The notes: generated from the sequence alone by a model not told the origin. Positions 8,786 through 18,109 are shown, numbered from the stretch's first letter. The stretch: DNA of 64,000 nt from Peribacillus simplex (GCF_001578185.1 NZ_CP011008.1:5236001-5300000); one strand, 5' to 3'. Translations and numbers: made by a program.

Positions 8786-9262
8786 ATGGAAAAGGTAAAT
8801 TCCGTTGAGTTAAAGCATTTTTCAGATGAGTATTCCGAAAAACTAAATCATTTTGAACTGCCTGAAGAACAAGGTCTATTTACTGCCTTGCCAAACAAGT
8901 TTACAGACGCAACAAAAGGGCAGCATCGCATAGTTATTTTAAGTGATGATGAACCTGTGGGTTTCTTTTTACTGCATTCAACAGATCGCGTAAAAGAATA
9001 TTCGACTAACCCCAATGCCATGTTGCTGACCGCATTATCAGTTGATTATAAGCAGCAGGGTAAAGGCTATGCAAAACAAGGCATGCTCCTACTGGACGAG
9101 TTTGTTAAATCAGAATTTCCTAATTGCGATGAAATTGTATTAGCTGTCAATCATAAGAACATCCCCGCACAAAAGCTGTATGTTAGGGCTGGATTTCATG
9201 ATACGGGTTTAAGGAAGGTTGGAATTATTGGCGAACAATACATTATGAAATTAACCATTTAA
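8786..9262 (+). CDS. GNAT-family N-acetyltransferase
   Basis: 158-residue Gcn5-related acetyltransferase. The acetyl-CoA-binding core is visible as LTALSVDYKQQGKGYAKQGM (the Q/R-x-x-G-x-G/A loop), followed by IVLAVNHKNIPAQKLYVRAGFHDTG, the usual motif B. The acceptor substrate cannot be inferred. The start is the ATG preceded by AGGGGGGAG at good spacing, rather than an ATG 39 nt further upstream that lacks a ribosome site. It is monocistronic. Confidence 0.85.
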   Translation: MEKVNSVELKHFSDEYSEKLNHFELPEEQGLFTALPNKFTDATKGQHRIVILSDDEPVGFFLLHSTDRVKEYSTNPNAMLLTALSVDYKQQGKGYAKQGMLLLDEFVKSEFPNCDEIVLAVNHKNIPAQKLYVRAGFHDTGLRKVGIIGEQYIMKLTI

Positions 9263-9425
9263 TTCATATTCATTTTTTTATTTCGATAAATATCTGCAGA
9301 AAAATAATGGATATACATTACAGCTGGTATATAATTACACTTTTTTTAAAAGAAATGTTTGAACCTGTCCTATCCGGGTATACAAATACTGTAAGACATT
9401 CTCACCAAAGGAGATGATGTGCACG

Positions 9426-9541
9426 ATGAGTACAATCAGAAGCCAATGGAACAAAGAGAATGACGCAGCGGTGTTTAGTCCCGGTGATCAGCGTTAGAGT
9501 CAATTGAAGAGTTAGATGATAATCAAAAAGGGAATTACTAG
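9426..9541 (+). pseudogene. Small protein gene, first copy of a related pair, frameshifted
   Basis: A strong ribosome site (AAAGGAGATGATG) precedes ATG and the peptide MSTIRSQWNKENDAAVFSPG, then DQR and a TAG stop at 9495-9497. Read one base out of phase after DQ, the frame continues as LESIEELDDNQKGNY to a TAG at 9539-9541, which looks like a genuine acidic tail. Adding one base after GATCAGC restores DQQ, exactly as in the second copy (see 9570-9737). I therefore read this as a gene of about 38-39 codons with a one-base deletion. The 23-residue peptide could still be made. The family is not recognised. Confidence 0.5.
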
Positions 9542-9569
9542 TCTTCTCACCCAAAGGAGGATACTGATC

Positions 9570-9737
9570 ATGAGTATTTACAGCCTATGGAATCCAGAGA
9601 ATGATGAAGCAATTTTCAGTCCGGGTGATCAGCAGCCATTCTGTACGCTTACACTAGTGGATTCGGATAAACACAAAAAAAAAGCTGACAAAACACTTGA
9701 ATATGAATTGCAAGGGACCGTAATGAATGAAATTTAG
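9570..9737 (+). CDS. Small protein of unknown function, second copy of a related pair
   Basis: 55-residue ORF starting MSIYSLWNPENDEAIFSPGD. The AAAGGAGG ribosome site, 9 nt before ATG, selects this start over an upstream ATG at 9516 that has none. Its first 22 residues match the upstream copy (W-N-x-E-N-D-x-A-x-F-S-P-G-D-Q). The rest (CTLTLVDSDKHKKKADKTLEYELQG) is unrelated to the tail of copy one. No signal peptide or membrane segment is present and the protein is charged. A very strong terminator follows. I do not recognise the family; the paired start sites, shared N-terminus and terminator argue that it is a real gene. Confidence 0.65.
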   Translation: MSIYSLWNPENDEAIFSPGDQQPFCTLTLVDSDKHKKKADKTLEYELQGTVMNEI

Positions 9738-9754
9738 TCGTGGCCGCGATGTAT

Positions 9755-9801
9755 GGAAAGGGATGGAGCGAATGCTCCATCCCTTTCCACTGTCTTTTTT
9801 T
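9755..9801 (+). terminator. Strong intrinsic terminator after the small-gene pair
   Basis: A perfect 15-bp stem (GGAAAGGGATGGAGC / GCTCCATCCCTTTCC) closed by a GAAT tetraloop, with a run of eight T starting 5 nt after the stem. Confidence 0.8.
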
Positions 9802-9904
9802 ATGAATTTCGCCACTTAAGCGGTAATCTCATTGTCAGGAAAGATGGCCCTGCGGAAGCAGAAAACAGCAAGGATTATGCCCACTCTGCCCATACAAATA
9901 AACC

Positions 9905-9944
9905 CCATAAAAAGAGCCCTCACTATAAAGACTAATAGTGAAGG
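9905..9944 (-). terminator. Terminator of topB
   Basis: Minus-strand stem CCTTCACTAT / ATAGTGAGGG followed by a TCTTTTTAT tail, just after the topB stop codon. Confidence 0.75.
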
Positions 9945-9955
9945 ACCCATTTCTT

Positions 9956-12148
9956 TTATTTATCGAATTTCAGTTTGGCCAAAGCATCCGCTAATGCAGT
10001 ATTGATCGGCTCTTCTTTATTTTGCTTTTTCATATAATTGGAGACTTCATTTTTTGATACTTTTTGATTTTTATTTTGCCCTCTTCGTTTATTGTAAGAA
10101 GAAAGTTTTTCGTGAAAACCGCATTTACATGTGAATGTCTGTGCTTCTCCTTGACCGCGCATTTCCATCTTTTTGTGACATTGTGGACATCTGGCATTTG
10201 TTACACGTGAAACACCTTTTTTGTGGCCACATTCACGATCTTGACAGACAAGCATTTTTCCCTTTTTACTATTCACTTCAAGCATCAGCTTGCCGCAATC
10301 AGGACATTTCGTTCCTGACACGTTATCATGCTTGAATTTTTGGTCACTATTTTTGATTTCATGAACGATATTTTTAGCGTAGGCGCGCATATCGCCGATG
10401 AAAGCCTGCTTTGCTAGCTTTCCTTTTGCAATTGCTGTTAACTTTTGCTCCCATTGAGCTGTCAGTGCTGGAGATCGTAAGTCTTCAGGTGCCAATTGAA
10501 GGAGTTGTTTTCCTTTCGAAGTAACATGAAGGCCCTTCCCTCTCTTTTCGATCAGGAAGCTATTGAACAGTTTTTCAATAACGTCAGCACGCGTTGCAAC
10601 AGTCCCAATTCCGCCAGTTTCCCCCAGAGTCTTGATGAGTTCTTTGCTTTCCCCTGTCATGAAACGAGCAGGATTTTCCATTGCCGAAAGAAGTGAGCCT
10701 TCATTGAATGGTTCCGGCGGTTTCGTTTCACCCTCTGTTTGTTTCACAGTCGAAATGGTTAAACTGTCACCTTTTTGAACGTTCGGAAGCAGTTGCTCAG
10801 CAATGCCATCTTTAGCTTCTTCCTCATCAAATTGATGATCATAGACTTCCTTCCAGCCTGATTTCAGGACGACCTTCCCTTTTGCCATGAACGTCTCCTG
10901 CCCCATTTTCGCGGTTATGGTCGTTTGCTCATATTCAAAAGGCGGCATCAATACGGCAAGGAACCTTTTAACGACCAGATCATAGATTTTCGATTCTTTG
11001 TCGCTCAGTTTTCCCGGTAGCGGCGTTTGCTCAGTGGGGATGATTGCATGATGATCCGATACCTTGCTATCATCCACGAACGATTTATTGGCCTTAATCG
11101 GACTGCGCAGGATCCTCGATGCATACTGGGCATATGGTTTAATGCTGACGGCCTGTAATCTTTCTCTTAGCGTATCAACTAAATCCGTTGATAAAAAGCG
11201 TGAATCCGTCCTTGGGTACGTCAAGACTTTATGGCTTTCATATAAGCGCTGCATGATCGATAATGTCTCTTTCGCCGAATAGCCGAATTTCTTATTGGCG
11301 TCCCGTTGAAGTTCCGTTAAATCATATAAAGAAGGGGCAAAACTTTTCTTATGGGCTTTGTTCACTTCCACCACTTCTGCCTTTTTCCCCTTCACGGCTG
11401 CTAGAACCTTTTCTGCCTTGGCTTTATCGAATGTGCGTATATCTTTTGATTGGGCATCTTGCCAGATTAGGCGCAAATCGGATTCTGCATTTGCCGAAAC
11501 GCCATAATATTTCTTAGGCTGGAATTGTTTTATTTCTTCTTCCTTTTTTGCAATCATCGCAAGTGTCGGCGTTTGGACCCGACCGCAGGATAACTGGGCA
11601 TTGTGCTTGGTTGTAAGGGCGCGTGTCGCGTTCATCCCAACGATCCAGTCCGCTTCCGCTCTGGCCACAGCAGAGGCAAATAGATTTTCATACTCCTTGC
11701 CATCCTTCAGCTTTTTAAATCCATCTTTGATCGCTTTATCCGTTACAGAGGAAATCCAAAGCCGCTTGATCGGCTTCTTCACATTCGCTTTTTCGAGAAT
11801 CCAGCGTGCAACAAGTTCCCCTTCACGGCCTGCATCTGTTGCAATGATGATATCCTTGACATCATTGCGATTCAACTGTGTTTTAACCGATTGAAATTGC
11901 TTGCCTGATTGCTTGATCACGACCAATTTCAAAGAATTCGGCAACATGGGCAGGTCCTCAAGGCGCCAAGTTTTATATTTTTCATCATAAGTTTCCGGAT
12001 CTGCATGTGTCACCAAATGACCTAGAGCCCATGTGACGATATACTGATCGCCTTCAAAAAAACCATTACCCTTTCTCCCGCAATTCAGTACTTTTGCTAT
12101 ATCTCTTCCGACCGAAGGCTTCTCGGCCAGTACGACTGTTTTACTCAT
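9956..12148 (-). CDS. topB: DNA topoisomerase III
   Basis: Type IA topoisomerase of 730 residues, very close to the B. subtilis TopB length of 727. It relaxes and decatenates DNA by a transient 5'-phosphotyrosine break. The Toprim domain begins at MSKTVVLAEKPSVGRDIAKVL and holds DAGREGELVARW. The catalytic tyrosine is in LTYPRTDSRFL. ETGGIGTVATRADVIEKL is a further family block. The C-terminus carries cysteine clusters (CPDCGK, CQDRECGHKKG, CPQCHKK, CKCG) forming probable zinc ribbons. The start is the fourth codon of the longest frame, because GGGAAGG lies 9 nt before it. It is monocistronic, with a terminator after the stop. Confidence 0.95.
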   Translation of the reverse strand: MSKTVVLAEKPSVGRDIAKVLNCGRKGNGFFEGDQYIVTWALGHLVTHADPETYDEKYKTWRLEDLPMLPNSLKLVVIKQSGKQFQSVKTQLNRNDVKDIIIATDAGREGELVARWILEKANVKKPIKRLWISSVTDKAIKDGFKKLKDGKEYENLFASAVARAEADWIVGMNATRALTTKHNAQLSCGRVQTPTLAMIAKKEEEIKQFQPKKYYGVSANAESDLRLIWQDAQSKDIRTFDKAKAEKVLAAVKGKKAEVVEVNKAHKKSFAPSLYDLTELQRDANKKFGYSAKETLSIMQRLYESHKVLTYPRTDSRFLSTDLVDTLRERLQAVSIKPYAQYASRILRSPIKANKSFVDDSKVSDHHAIIPTEQTPLPGKLSDKESKIYDLVVKRFLAVLMPPFEYEQTTITAKMGQETFMAKGKVVLKSGWKEVYDHQFDEEEAKDGIAEQLLPNVQKGDSLTISTVKQTEGETKPPEPFNEGSLLSAMENPARFMTGESKELIKTLGETGGIGTVATRADVIEKLFNSFLIEKRGKGLHVTSKGKQLLQLAPEDLRSPALTAQWEQKLTAIAKGKLAKQAFIGDMRAYAKNIVHEIKNSDQKFKHDNVSGTKCPDCGKLMLEVNSKKGKMLVCQDRECGHKKGVSRVTNARCPQCHKKMEMRGQGEAQTFTCKCGFHEKLSSYNKRRGQNKNQKVSKNEVSNYMKKQNKEEPINTALADALAKLKFDK

Positions 12149-12409
12149 AGTAAACATCCTTCCCTTTTAAACTGATTTCTCTATTATCTCACATAATTTA
12201 TAACAGGGCGATAATGCATAGGCATGGCATCCAAAAACAGGTCCAACAGGTGTCGATCCTATATTCATCATTACGATTTTTCCTGCCAAGGGCTCGATTG
12301 TCACCAAAGGGCATATATGTAAATTAATAGATTAGATAGCAATCCCGTGCAGATTTTAGTATGATGAAACGTAGGGATTTTTTCAAATTAATTGGGAGGT
12401 TCAATATAA

Positions 12410-13960
12410 ATGAGCTTACTTTCTATAGATAAATTAGCACACAGCTTTGGCGACCGCACCTTATTCAAGGATGTTTCCTTCCGCCTGATGGCCGGCGAAC
12501 ATGTTGGTCTGGTCGGGGCAAATGGTGTCGGAAAGTCAACGATGATGAATATCATTACAGGACAGCTTATCCATGATGATGGCCGGGTGGAATGGACACC
12601 TGGTGTCGAATATGGATATCTAGATCAGCATACGATACTTTCTAAAGGTAAATCGATTCGCGACGTCTTAAGGGATGCATACTTACCTTTATTCGAGCAG
12701 GAAAAAGCATTGAATGAAGTAACAGAGAAAATGGGGACAGCCACTCCAGAAGAACTTGAAGAACTCTTGGAACAAATGGGTGAAATCCAGGACAAGCTTG
12801 AAGCCGGTGGTTTTTACAATCTGGATATTAAAATTGAAGAAGCGGCACGCGGTTTAGGGTTGGATGCAATCGGATTGGACCGTGACGTTTCTGCCCTAAG
12901 CGGTGGACAACGGACAAAAGTTTTACTAGCCAAGTTACTTTTGGAACAACCTGAAGTACTGCTCCTTGATGAACCGACGAACTACTTGGATGTAGAGCAT
13001 ATCCGCTGGCTGAGCAGCTACCTAAAGGAATATCCTAATGCTTTCTTATTGATTTCGCATGATACCGAGTTCATGAACGGCGTCGTCGACGTCATTTTCC
13101 ATCTTGAATTTTCAAAACTGACCCGTTACACTGCAACTTATGAAAAATTCCTTGAGCTTGCCGAATTGAATAAAAATCAGCACATCAATGCCTATGAAAA
13201 ACAGCGTGAATTCATTAAAAAGCAAGAAGATTTCATTGCAAAAAATAAAGCCCGCTACTCAACGACCGGTCGGGCAAAGAGCCGTCAAAAGCAATTGAAT
13301 CGCATGGAACGTATCGATCGTCCAGAAACTGCAATGAAACCTACCTTTGACTTTAAAGAATCACGTGCGAGCAGCCGTTATGTATTTGAAGGTGAGGATT
13401 TGGAAATTGGATATGACCGCCCATTGCTTCCGAAGTTGTCCATGACAATCGAACGGGGAGAAAAAATTGCCGTGGTCGGCTGTAATGGAGTTGGAAAATC
13501 CACTCTTTTAAAAACGATTTTGGGTAAAATTGATCCTCTAGGCGGCAAAAGATCACTTGGCGATTTCCTTTTTTCTTCTTATTTTGAACAGGAAGTCAAA
13601 GCAGGCAATACGACGCCGATCGATGAAGTGTGGAATGCATTTCCGCATCTAGACCAACCACAGGTACGTGCCATTCTTGCCCGTGTCGGTCTGAAAAACG
13701 AGCACATTACACGTCCAATGAGTCATTTAAGCGGTGGTGAACAATCAAAAGTACGTCTGTGTAAACTTATGCTTACCGAAAGCAATTGGCTGTTATTCGA
13801 TGAACCGACTAACCATTTGGATGTCGTTGCAAAAGAAGAACTGAAACGTGCATTGAAAGAGTATAAAGGAACGATTGTCCTCGTATGCCATGAACCTGAC
13901 TTCTATGAAGATTGGGTTACCAAAGTATGGGATGTAGAAGAATGGTCGGCTCAAAATTAA
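12410..13960 (+). CDS. yfmM: ABC-F family ATPase (YfmM-like)
   Basis: Soluble protein with two ABC ATPase domains and no membrane part, 516 residues. Domain one has Walker A GANGVGKST at 36-44, LSGGQRTKVLLAKLL and LLLDEPTNYLD. Domain two has GCNGVGKST, LSGGEQSKVRLCKLM and LLFDEPTNHLD. The charged linker between them (about residues 240-310, with ARYSTTGRAKSRQKQL) is the P-site tRNA-interaction motif region of ABC-F proteins. These proteins act on the ribosome, in translation rescue or in protection from ribosome-targeting drugs. Sequence and length fit B. subtilis YfmM best; no antibiotic-resistance role can be assigned from sequence. It has an AGGAGG-like ribosome site and is monocistronic. 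Confidence 0.88.
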   Translation: MSLLSIDKLAHSFGDRTLFKDVSFRLMAGEHVGLVGANGVGKSTMMNIITGQLIHDDGRVEWTPGVEYGYLDQHTILSKGKSIRDVLRDAYLPLFEQEKALNEVTEKMGTATPEELEELLEQMGEIQDKLEAGGFYNLDIKIEEAARGLGLDAIGLDRDVSALSGGQRTKVLLAKLLLEQPEVLLLDEPTNYLDVEHIRWLSSYLKEYPNAFLLISHDTEFMNGVVDVIFHLEFSKLTRYTATYEKFLELAELNKNQHINAYEKQREFIKKQEDFIAKNKARYSTTGRAKSRQKQLNRMERIDRPETAMKPTFDFKESRASSRYVFEGEDLEIGYDRPLLPKLSMTIERGEKIAVVGCNGVGKSTLLKTILGKIDPLGGKRSLGDFLFSSYFEQEVKAGNTTPIDEVWNAFPHLDQPQVRAILARVGLKNEHITRPMSHLSGGEQSKVRLCKLMLTESNWLLFDEPTNHLDVVAKEELKRALKEYKGTIVLVCHEPDFYEDWVTKVWDVEEWSAQN

Positions 13961-13968
13961 TTTTTTTA

Positions 13969-14003
13969 GGGGATGTCGCAGAACGCGCGGCATCTCCTTT
14001 TAT
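13969..14003 (+). terminator. Terminator of the ABC-F gene
   Basis: Stem GGGGATGTCGC / GCGGCATCTCC with a short loop, then CTTTTATTAT, 9 nt after the stop codon. Confidence 0.7.
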
Positions 14004-14015
14004 TATGAAGTAAAT

Positions 14016-14048
14016 AAAAAGCTGACTGAAAAGACTCATTCAGTCAGC
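14016..14048 (-). terminator. Terminator of the helicase-kinase-methyltransferase operon
   Basis: Perfect 9-bp stem GCTGACTGA / TCAGTCAGC with a 10-nt loop; the minus-strand exit reads TTTTTATTT. Confidence 0.8.
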
Positions 14049-14067
14049 ATTATTTCCTTAACACAGC

Positions 14068-15255
14068 TTAAACTCGTTCCGCCACCAATGTATATGTTTT
14101 CGGAAGTCCAATATCGTGGATTTTATGATTCGGTTCTTCCTCGAGTACTTTAATAACAAGCCCTGATTGACCTATTGACGTTATAAGTTCCCCGATTGTC
14201 CATTTACGCTGTACAACCCTTGAAAGGCTCCCTTTTTCCTCATCCGGCATATGCTTGGAAAAAGCGACCTCATTATTTTCGATTGCCGGGGCAAAATAGT
14301 TTCCTGTTATCTTATGTTTTTTGCCATTCGAAGTAATGAGCTTTGTTGAAATCGGGTGAAATTCATGCAGTACGAATCGGCCTCCGGGTTTCAACATCGA
14401 TTTAATTTTTTCAAATAACGGCTGGAGATCGATTAAATAGTGAAGCACGCCAAGCTCCATTAAGATCAAATCCTGATTCCCTGATTCATGTTCCGACGGT
14501 AATGAAAGCACATCTGAAACAATATACTCGATGGAGACATCGGACCCATTTGCCAGCTCATTTGCAAACGTTGCGTTTTCCTGGGAAAAATCAACAACTT
14601 TCACTGTGGCTCCCAATATGGCCATCGCAACTGCTTTGACACCGTTCGACCCCATCAAATGAGTGATTTTTTTACCGGATATGTCCCCCATATATTTATA
14701 AAAAGGGTGCAGTCTCCATTTTGGGTTTTGCTTGATTTTCGATGCCAGTTCCGCAGGATTTCCATAACGATTGATAAGCGCTAAGTAATTATTCTGGTTC
14801 CACGCCTGTTCATTTTCCGCTGTGAACCCTTTCTGCTCGGCAAATAAGTAAGCATGAATCTCGGCACTGTACCTTCTCATTTCTTCATCGTATAAATAAC
14901 TGTACAACGACCTGCACCATACCTCCATATCCCCCATCTTTATTGACAAACGATAAGGGTCAGTTTTAATGGTCGTGTTAAACCTGCAGTGGACAGTGAC
15001 AGAAATCCCCTCGACATCCATTTGAAAAGAGGCAGTCTCAGGACTTTTTTCAGGCTTTGTCGGGGAGTATTCGGAAAAAAGGTCTAATGCCTCATCAAAA
15101 AGATCCCATTGTACATCAATGACGATGTTCTCATAATTATCAATATCCACTCCTTGCACGAACAGAGCAGGTCGACCTGTATATTGATAAGGAATATTAG
15201 CTTGTTCCAACATGTTCCCCATTAATGTGATTGTATGATAATAACTTGCCTTCAT
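14068..15255 (-). CDS. Two-domain protein: nucleotidyltransferase-like N-terminus plus SAM methyltransferase
   Basis: 395 residues. Residues from about 185 form a class I SAM-dependent methyltransferase: ITHLMGSNGVKAVAMAILGATVKVVDFS is motif I and the acidic strand 2, LILMELGVLHYLIDLQPLF is the motif IV region, and MLKPGGRFVLHEFHP follows. Residues 1 to about 125 do not belong to that fold; the pattern of a helix with paired tyrosines, then YENIVIDVQWDLFDEALDLF and a VEGISVTVHCRF strand resembles small nucleotidyltransferase-like domains, a weak call by eye. Its ribosome site AGGAGG is ideal. It follows the phosphotransferase gene by 33 nt in the same operon. The substrate is unknown. Confidence 0.7.
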   Translation of the reverse strand: MKASYYHTITLMGNMLEQANIPYQYTGRPALFVQGVDIDNYENIVIDVQWDLFDEALDLFSEYSPTKPEKSPETASFQMDVEGISVTVHCRFNTTIKTDPYRLSIKMGDMEVWCRSLYSYLYDEEMRRYSAEIHAYLFAEQKGFTAENEQAWNQNNYLALINRYGNPAELASKIKQNPKWRLHPFYKYMGDISGKKITHLMGSNGVKAVAMAILGATVKVVDFSQENATFANELANGSDVSIEYIVSDVLSLPSEHESGNQDLILMELGVLHYLIDLQPLFEKIKSMLKPGGRFVLHEFHPISTKLITSNGKKHKITGNYFAPAIENNEVAFSKHMPDEEKGSLSRVVQRKWTIGELITSIGQSGLVIKVLEEEPNHKIHDIGLPKTYTLVAERV

Positions 15256-15288
15256 ATGAACCTCCTAGACATCAAAAGAGCATTACAA

Positions 15289-16197
15289 TTATTCTTCTAT
15301 AGCAAATTTCAAACCGGTACTCGTAATGGCTATCAGCTCTTCATCATGGCGGTCAATGCCATAAACGAGTAATGTAACAAGCATATATATTGCTCTGAAC
15401 CTGGCTAAGCTCTCCGTTTCTTTTTCGATTTCACCATAGATTTCAAAAAAGCCTCGGCGCGCTTCTCTTGGGAAATAACTATATAAAAAGGATAAATCAA
15501 TGGCAGGGTTTCCGATATGCACATCTCCCCAATCAATGATACCTGTAAGAACGCCTTCGTCATCAAGTAAAACATTTCGGATATGAATGTCTCCGTGAAC
15601 GAGTGAACTCGGTTGCGGAGCACCCAACTCGCCTAGCCCTCCAACAAAATCTTTAACCGCATCAGCTTGTTCAAAGTATCCTAGCTTTATTAGATTTGAG
15701 ACATTTTCCATTAGCGACTTCTTGCGATAGGATACATCAAGCCTCATCATCCCATCAGGCTGTACACCTAAATGCTTAGCCCTTTCCACAGGGAAACGGT
15801 GAACAACTTTCAAAAAATGGGCAAATCTTTTTGCCGATTCAGCCTTCTTTGCTTTTGTTCCTTCTACAGGCAAGTGTCCCTTTACCATTTTATAACCGGT
15901 AAAAGGATAAGGATATAGTGTACTTGGTTTCCCAAAAAAGATTGGTTCAGGGATATCAAGCGGAAAAGTCCCTGCAATTGAAGGCAAAAGCTGATTTTCC
16001 AACTGAATCAACGTAACTGCAATAGGGCGGCGAGGGAAACGGAATACAAATTGCCCATTGATTTGTATGACCGTATTATCGAACCCCTCCCCAAGCTGCT
16101 TGATCTCTTTCAACTCAATTTCCGGAAACTGCAGCATGATCAATTTTCCTGCAAGCTCCAACGAAACTGGATATTCTGCCAACCAAGGCTTTTCCAC
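15289..16197 (-). CDS. Aminoglycoside phosphotransferase-family kinase
   Basis: 302-residue protein-kinase-like phosphotransferase. The catalytic loop is SLVHGDIHIRNVLLDDEG (HGD-x4-N), followed by the metal-binding IIDWGDVHIGNPAIDLS. FVFRFPRR near residue 50 supplies the ATP-binding lysine region. The family phosphorylates small hydroxylated molecules, including aminoglycosides and macrolides, but also homoserine and other metabolites, so resistance is possible and not shown. The start is GTG with GGGGGAG upstream, placed inside the end of the helicase gene's 15-nt gap, so the two genes are probably co-transcribed. Confidence 0.8.
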   Translation of the reverse strand: MEKPWLAEYPVSLELAGKLIMLQFPEIELKEIKQLGEGFDNTVIQINGQFVFRFPRRPIAVTLIQLENQLLPSIAGTFPLDIPEPIFFGKPSTLYPYPFTGYKMVKGHLPVEGTKAKKAESAKRFAHFLKVVHRFPVERAKHLGVQPDGMMRLDVSYRKKSLMENVSNLIKLGYFEQADAVKDFVGGLGELGAPQPSSLVHGDIHIRNVLLDDEGVLTGIIDWGDVHIGNPAIDLSFLYSYFPREARRGFFEIYGEIEKETESLARFRAIYMLVTLLVYGIDRHDEELIAITSTGLKFAIEE

Positions 16198-16212
16198 TCC
16201 AGTCTCCCCCTT

Positions 16213-17910
16213 TTACCGGTTTCTCCCTCTATTGGGGCTGCTGCCTGACCCACCCCTAAGATTACTTGGCCCTTGTGCACTGTTTGCTCTACGGCTGTCT
16301 CTTTGATCTCCTCGTGGATTGTCACGCTTTAGTCCACGGCTGTCTTCCGATCGGCCTCCCCGTGAATCTTCACGTTTGGGTCCGCGGCTGTTTTCCATCC
16401 GGCCTCCCCGCGAATCCTCACGTTTGGGTCCGCGGCTGTTTTCCATCCGGCCTCCCCGCGAATCCTCACGTTTAGGTCCGCGGCTGTTTTCCATCCGGCC
16501 TCCCCGTGAATCCTCACGTTTAGGTCCGCGGCTGTTTTCCATCCGGCCTCCCCGTGAATCCTCACGTTTAGGTCCGCGGCTGTTTTCCATCCGGGCTCCC
16601 CGTGGTTTCTCCCTCTCGATTTCACGATTGTCCGCTTGATTTACAGAACGGTGACTGCCTCGATTCGGTCCTCTCGTATCTATCCGTTCCCGATGGCGCC
16701 TTCCCCCTCCTGAATGCGGTCGGCGGGTACCCACTTCAGCATTATCATCATAACGTTTCTTTTTTTGTCCCACCTCATCAGGTTGGAACATTTTCACTCC
16801 TTCAATCGTCTTTCTTTCGATTTTCATGGAGATCCCTTTTTCTATATCGCTTAAAAGCTGAAGATCCTTCGTGGCAATGAAGGTTACAGCCAAGCCATTC
16901 TCACCCGCTCGTCCTGTACGGCCAATTCGATGGATGTAACTTTCAGCGTCCTCGGGAACATCATAATTGAATACATGTGTCACACCTTCTACATCAAGTC
17001 CTCGTGCAGCAACGTCCGTTGCCACTAAATATTGAAGCTTGGCATCCCTGAAGTTTTTCATGACGCGTTCCCGCTTTGCCTGTGAAAGGTCCCCATGGAG
17101 TTCTTCAGAATTGAATCCGGCTGCCTTGAGGGCATCATTCAAAACTGAAACGCGACGTTTTGTACGGCAAAATATGATCGCCAGGTATGGCTGTTCTTCT
17201 TTAATTATGTTAATTAATGAAGACTGTTTGGCACGATCGGTCGTTTCGATGACAAGCTGTCTGATTTGCTCGACCGTTACTTGCTCAGCCTTCACAGCGG
17301 CGGTTAATGGTTTATTCATGTAGCGCTTAGCCAATTGATGCACTTGTTCTGGCATCGTCGCTGAAAAGAGCAACGTTTGGCGCTCCTCTGGAAGCTGACC
17401 CATGATTTCTTCCACTTCTGGTAAAAATCCAATATGGAGCATTTGATCAGCTTCATCCAGCACAAGTGTTTGAGTTTGGGAAAGGTCAATGGTGCCCCTT
17501 CTTAAATGATCTAATAACCTGCCTGGTGTGGCAACCACCACAGAAATATTTCTTGTCAGCTTTTTCATTTGCTGCTCGACATCCTGTCCGCCATAAACTG
17601 CAAGCACCTGAAGTCCTTCGATTTCATTGGCGAATTTTTTCAATTCGGCTGTGATTTGCAAAGCCAATTCTCTGGTTGGCGTGACGATCAGAGATTGTAT
17701 GTGGGATGCAGCAGGATCGACTTTTTCCAGGATTGGCAGCAAAAACGCCAAGGTCTTCCCCGTTCCCGTCTGCGCCTTCGCGATGACATCTCTTCCAGCA
17801 AGGATATCCGGTATCGATTTCTCCTGTATGGGGGTGGGGTTGGATATTCCTATTTGCTTTAATATCATGTTAATCGCCGGGCTGACGCCAAGGTCGATGA
17901 ATTTTGTCAT
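16213..17910 (-). CDS. DEAD-box RNA helicase with a repetitive basic C-terminal tail
   Basis: 565 residues. The helicase core spans about 1-370: Q motif around residues 6-30 ([10 protein letters not shown]), Walker A AQTGTGKT at 46-53, [20 protein letters not shown] in [12 protein letters not shown] in LFSATMPEQ, then [20 protein letters not shown] and [13 protein letters not shown]. Such helicases unwind short RNA duplexes in cold growth, ribosome assembly or mRNA decay. From about residue 400 the tail is Arg/Gly/Ser-rich. Residues 440-519 are five copies of a 16-residue unit ([16 protein letters not shown]) and 520-535 a degenerate sixth, a probable disordered RNA-binding tail. The core is CshA-like; the exact paralogue is not assigned. 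It is the first gene of a three-gene operon. Confidence 0.92.
   Translation of the reverse strand: MTKFIDLGVSPAINMILKQIGISNPTPIQEKSIPDILAGRDVIAKAQTGTGKTLAFLLPILEKVDPAASHIQSLIVTPTRELALQITAELKKFANEIEGLQVLAVYGGQDVEQQMKKLTRNISVVVATPGRLLDHLRRGTIDLSQTQTLVLDEADQMLHIGFLPEVEEIMGQLPEERQTLLFSATMPEQVHQLAKRYMNKPLTAAVKAEQVTVEQIRQLVIETTDRAKQSSLINIIKEEQPYLAIIFCRTKRRVSVLNDALKAAGFNSEELHGDLSQAKRERVMKNFRDAKLQYLVATDVAARGLDVEGVTHVFNYDVPEDAESYIHRIGRTGRAGENGLAVTFIATKDLQLLSDIEKGISMKIERKTIEGVKMFQPDEVGQKKKRYDDNAEVGTRRPHSGGGRRHRERIDTRGPNRGSHRSVNQADNREIEREKPRGARMENSRGPKREDSRGGRMENSRGPKREDSRGGRMENSRGPKREDSRGGRMENSRGPKREDSRGGRMENSRGPKREDSRGGRSEDSRGLKRDNPRGDQRDSRRANSAQGPSNLRGGSGSSPNRGRNR
16306..16593 (-). repeat. 48-bp tandem repeat in the helicase tail (five units plus one degenerate)
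   Basis: Five in-frame 48-bp units (16354-16593) encode identical 16-residue repeats and differ only at a few silent positions; a sixth, diverged unit lies at 16306-16353. The near identity of the DNA suggests recent expansion or homogenisation. The periodicity keeps other frames open, producing long spurious ORFs on both strands here. Confidence 0.9.
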
Positions 17911-18075
17911 GTATTTGCCTACTTTCTGAATTTCTTCATTTTATTGACTGTTAAACCAACTTCAGTAAATTGGTACACTTCCTTCACTAAAGGTCATTTT
18001 TCTTAGTCTAAGCTATTTGTTAGTATATCATTATCTATTTTCGAGAAAACCTGTCACTTAAAATTTTTCATGCTA

Positions 18076-18104
18076 TTGTACTTTAGTTATTTTTCTAATA
18101 TAAT
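18076..18104 (+). promoter_or_regulatory. SigA-type promoter of the purine permease gene
   Basis: TTGTAC (18076-18081) and perfect TATAAT (18099-18104) are 17 bp apart. Transcription would start near 18110 and leave a leader of about 105 nt. Confidence 0.7.
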
Positions 18105-18109
18105 TTATA

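Noticed and set aside
9753..9935. 60-codon ORF after the small-gene pair
   Set aside because: It starts inside the terminator hairpin and has no ribosome site; composition is not protein-like.
16319..16639. Open frames on both strands across the helicase tail, up to 106 codons
   Set aside because: They are by-products of the 48-bp period, which is a multiple of three and keeps all frames open. They lack ribosome sites and encode only low-complexity repeats.
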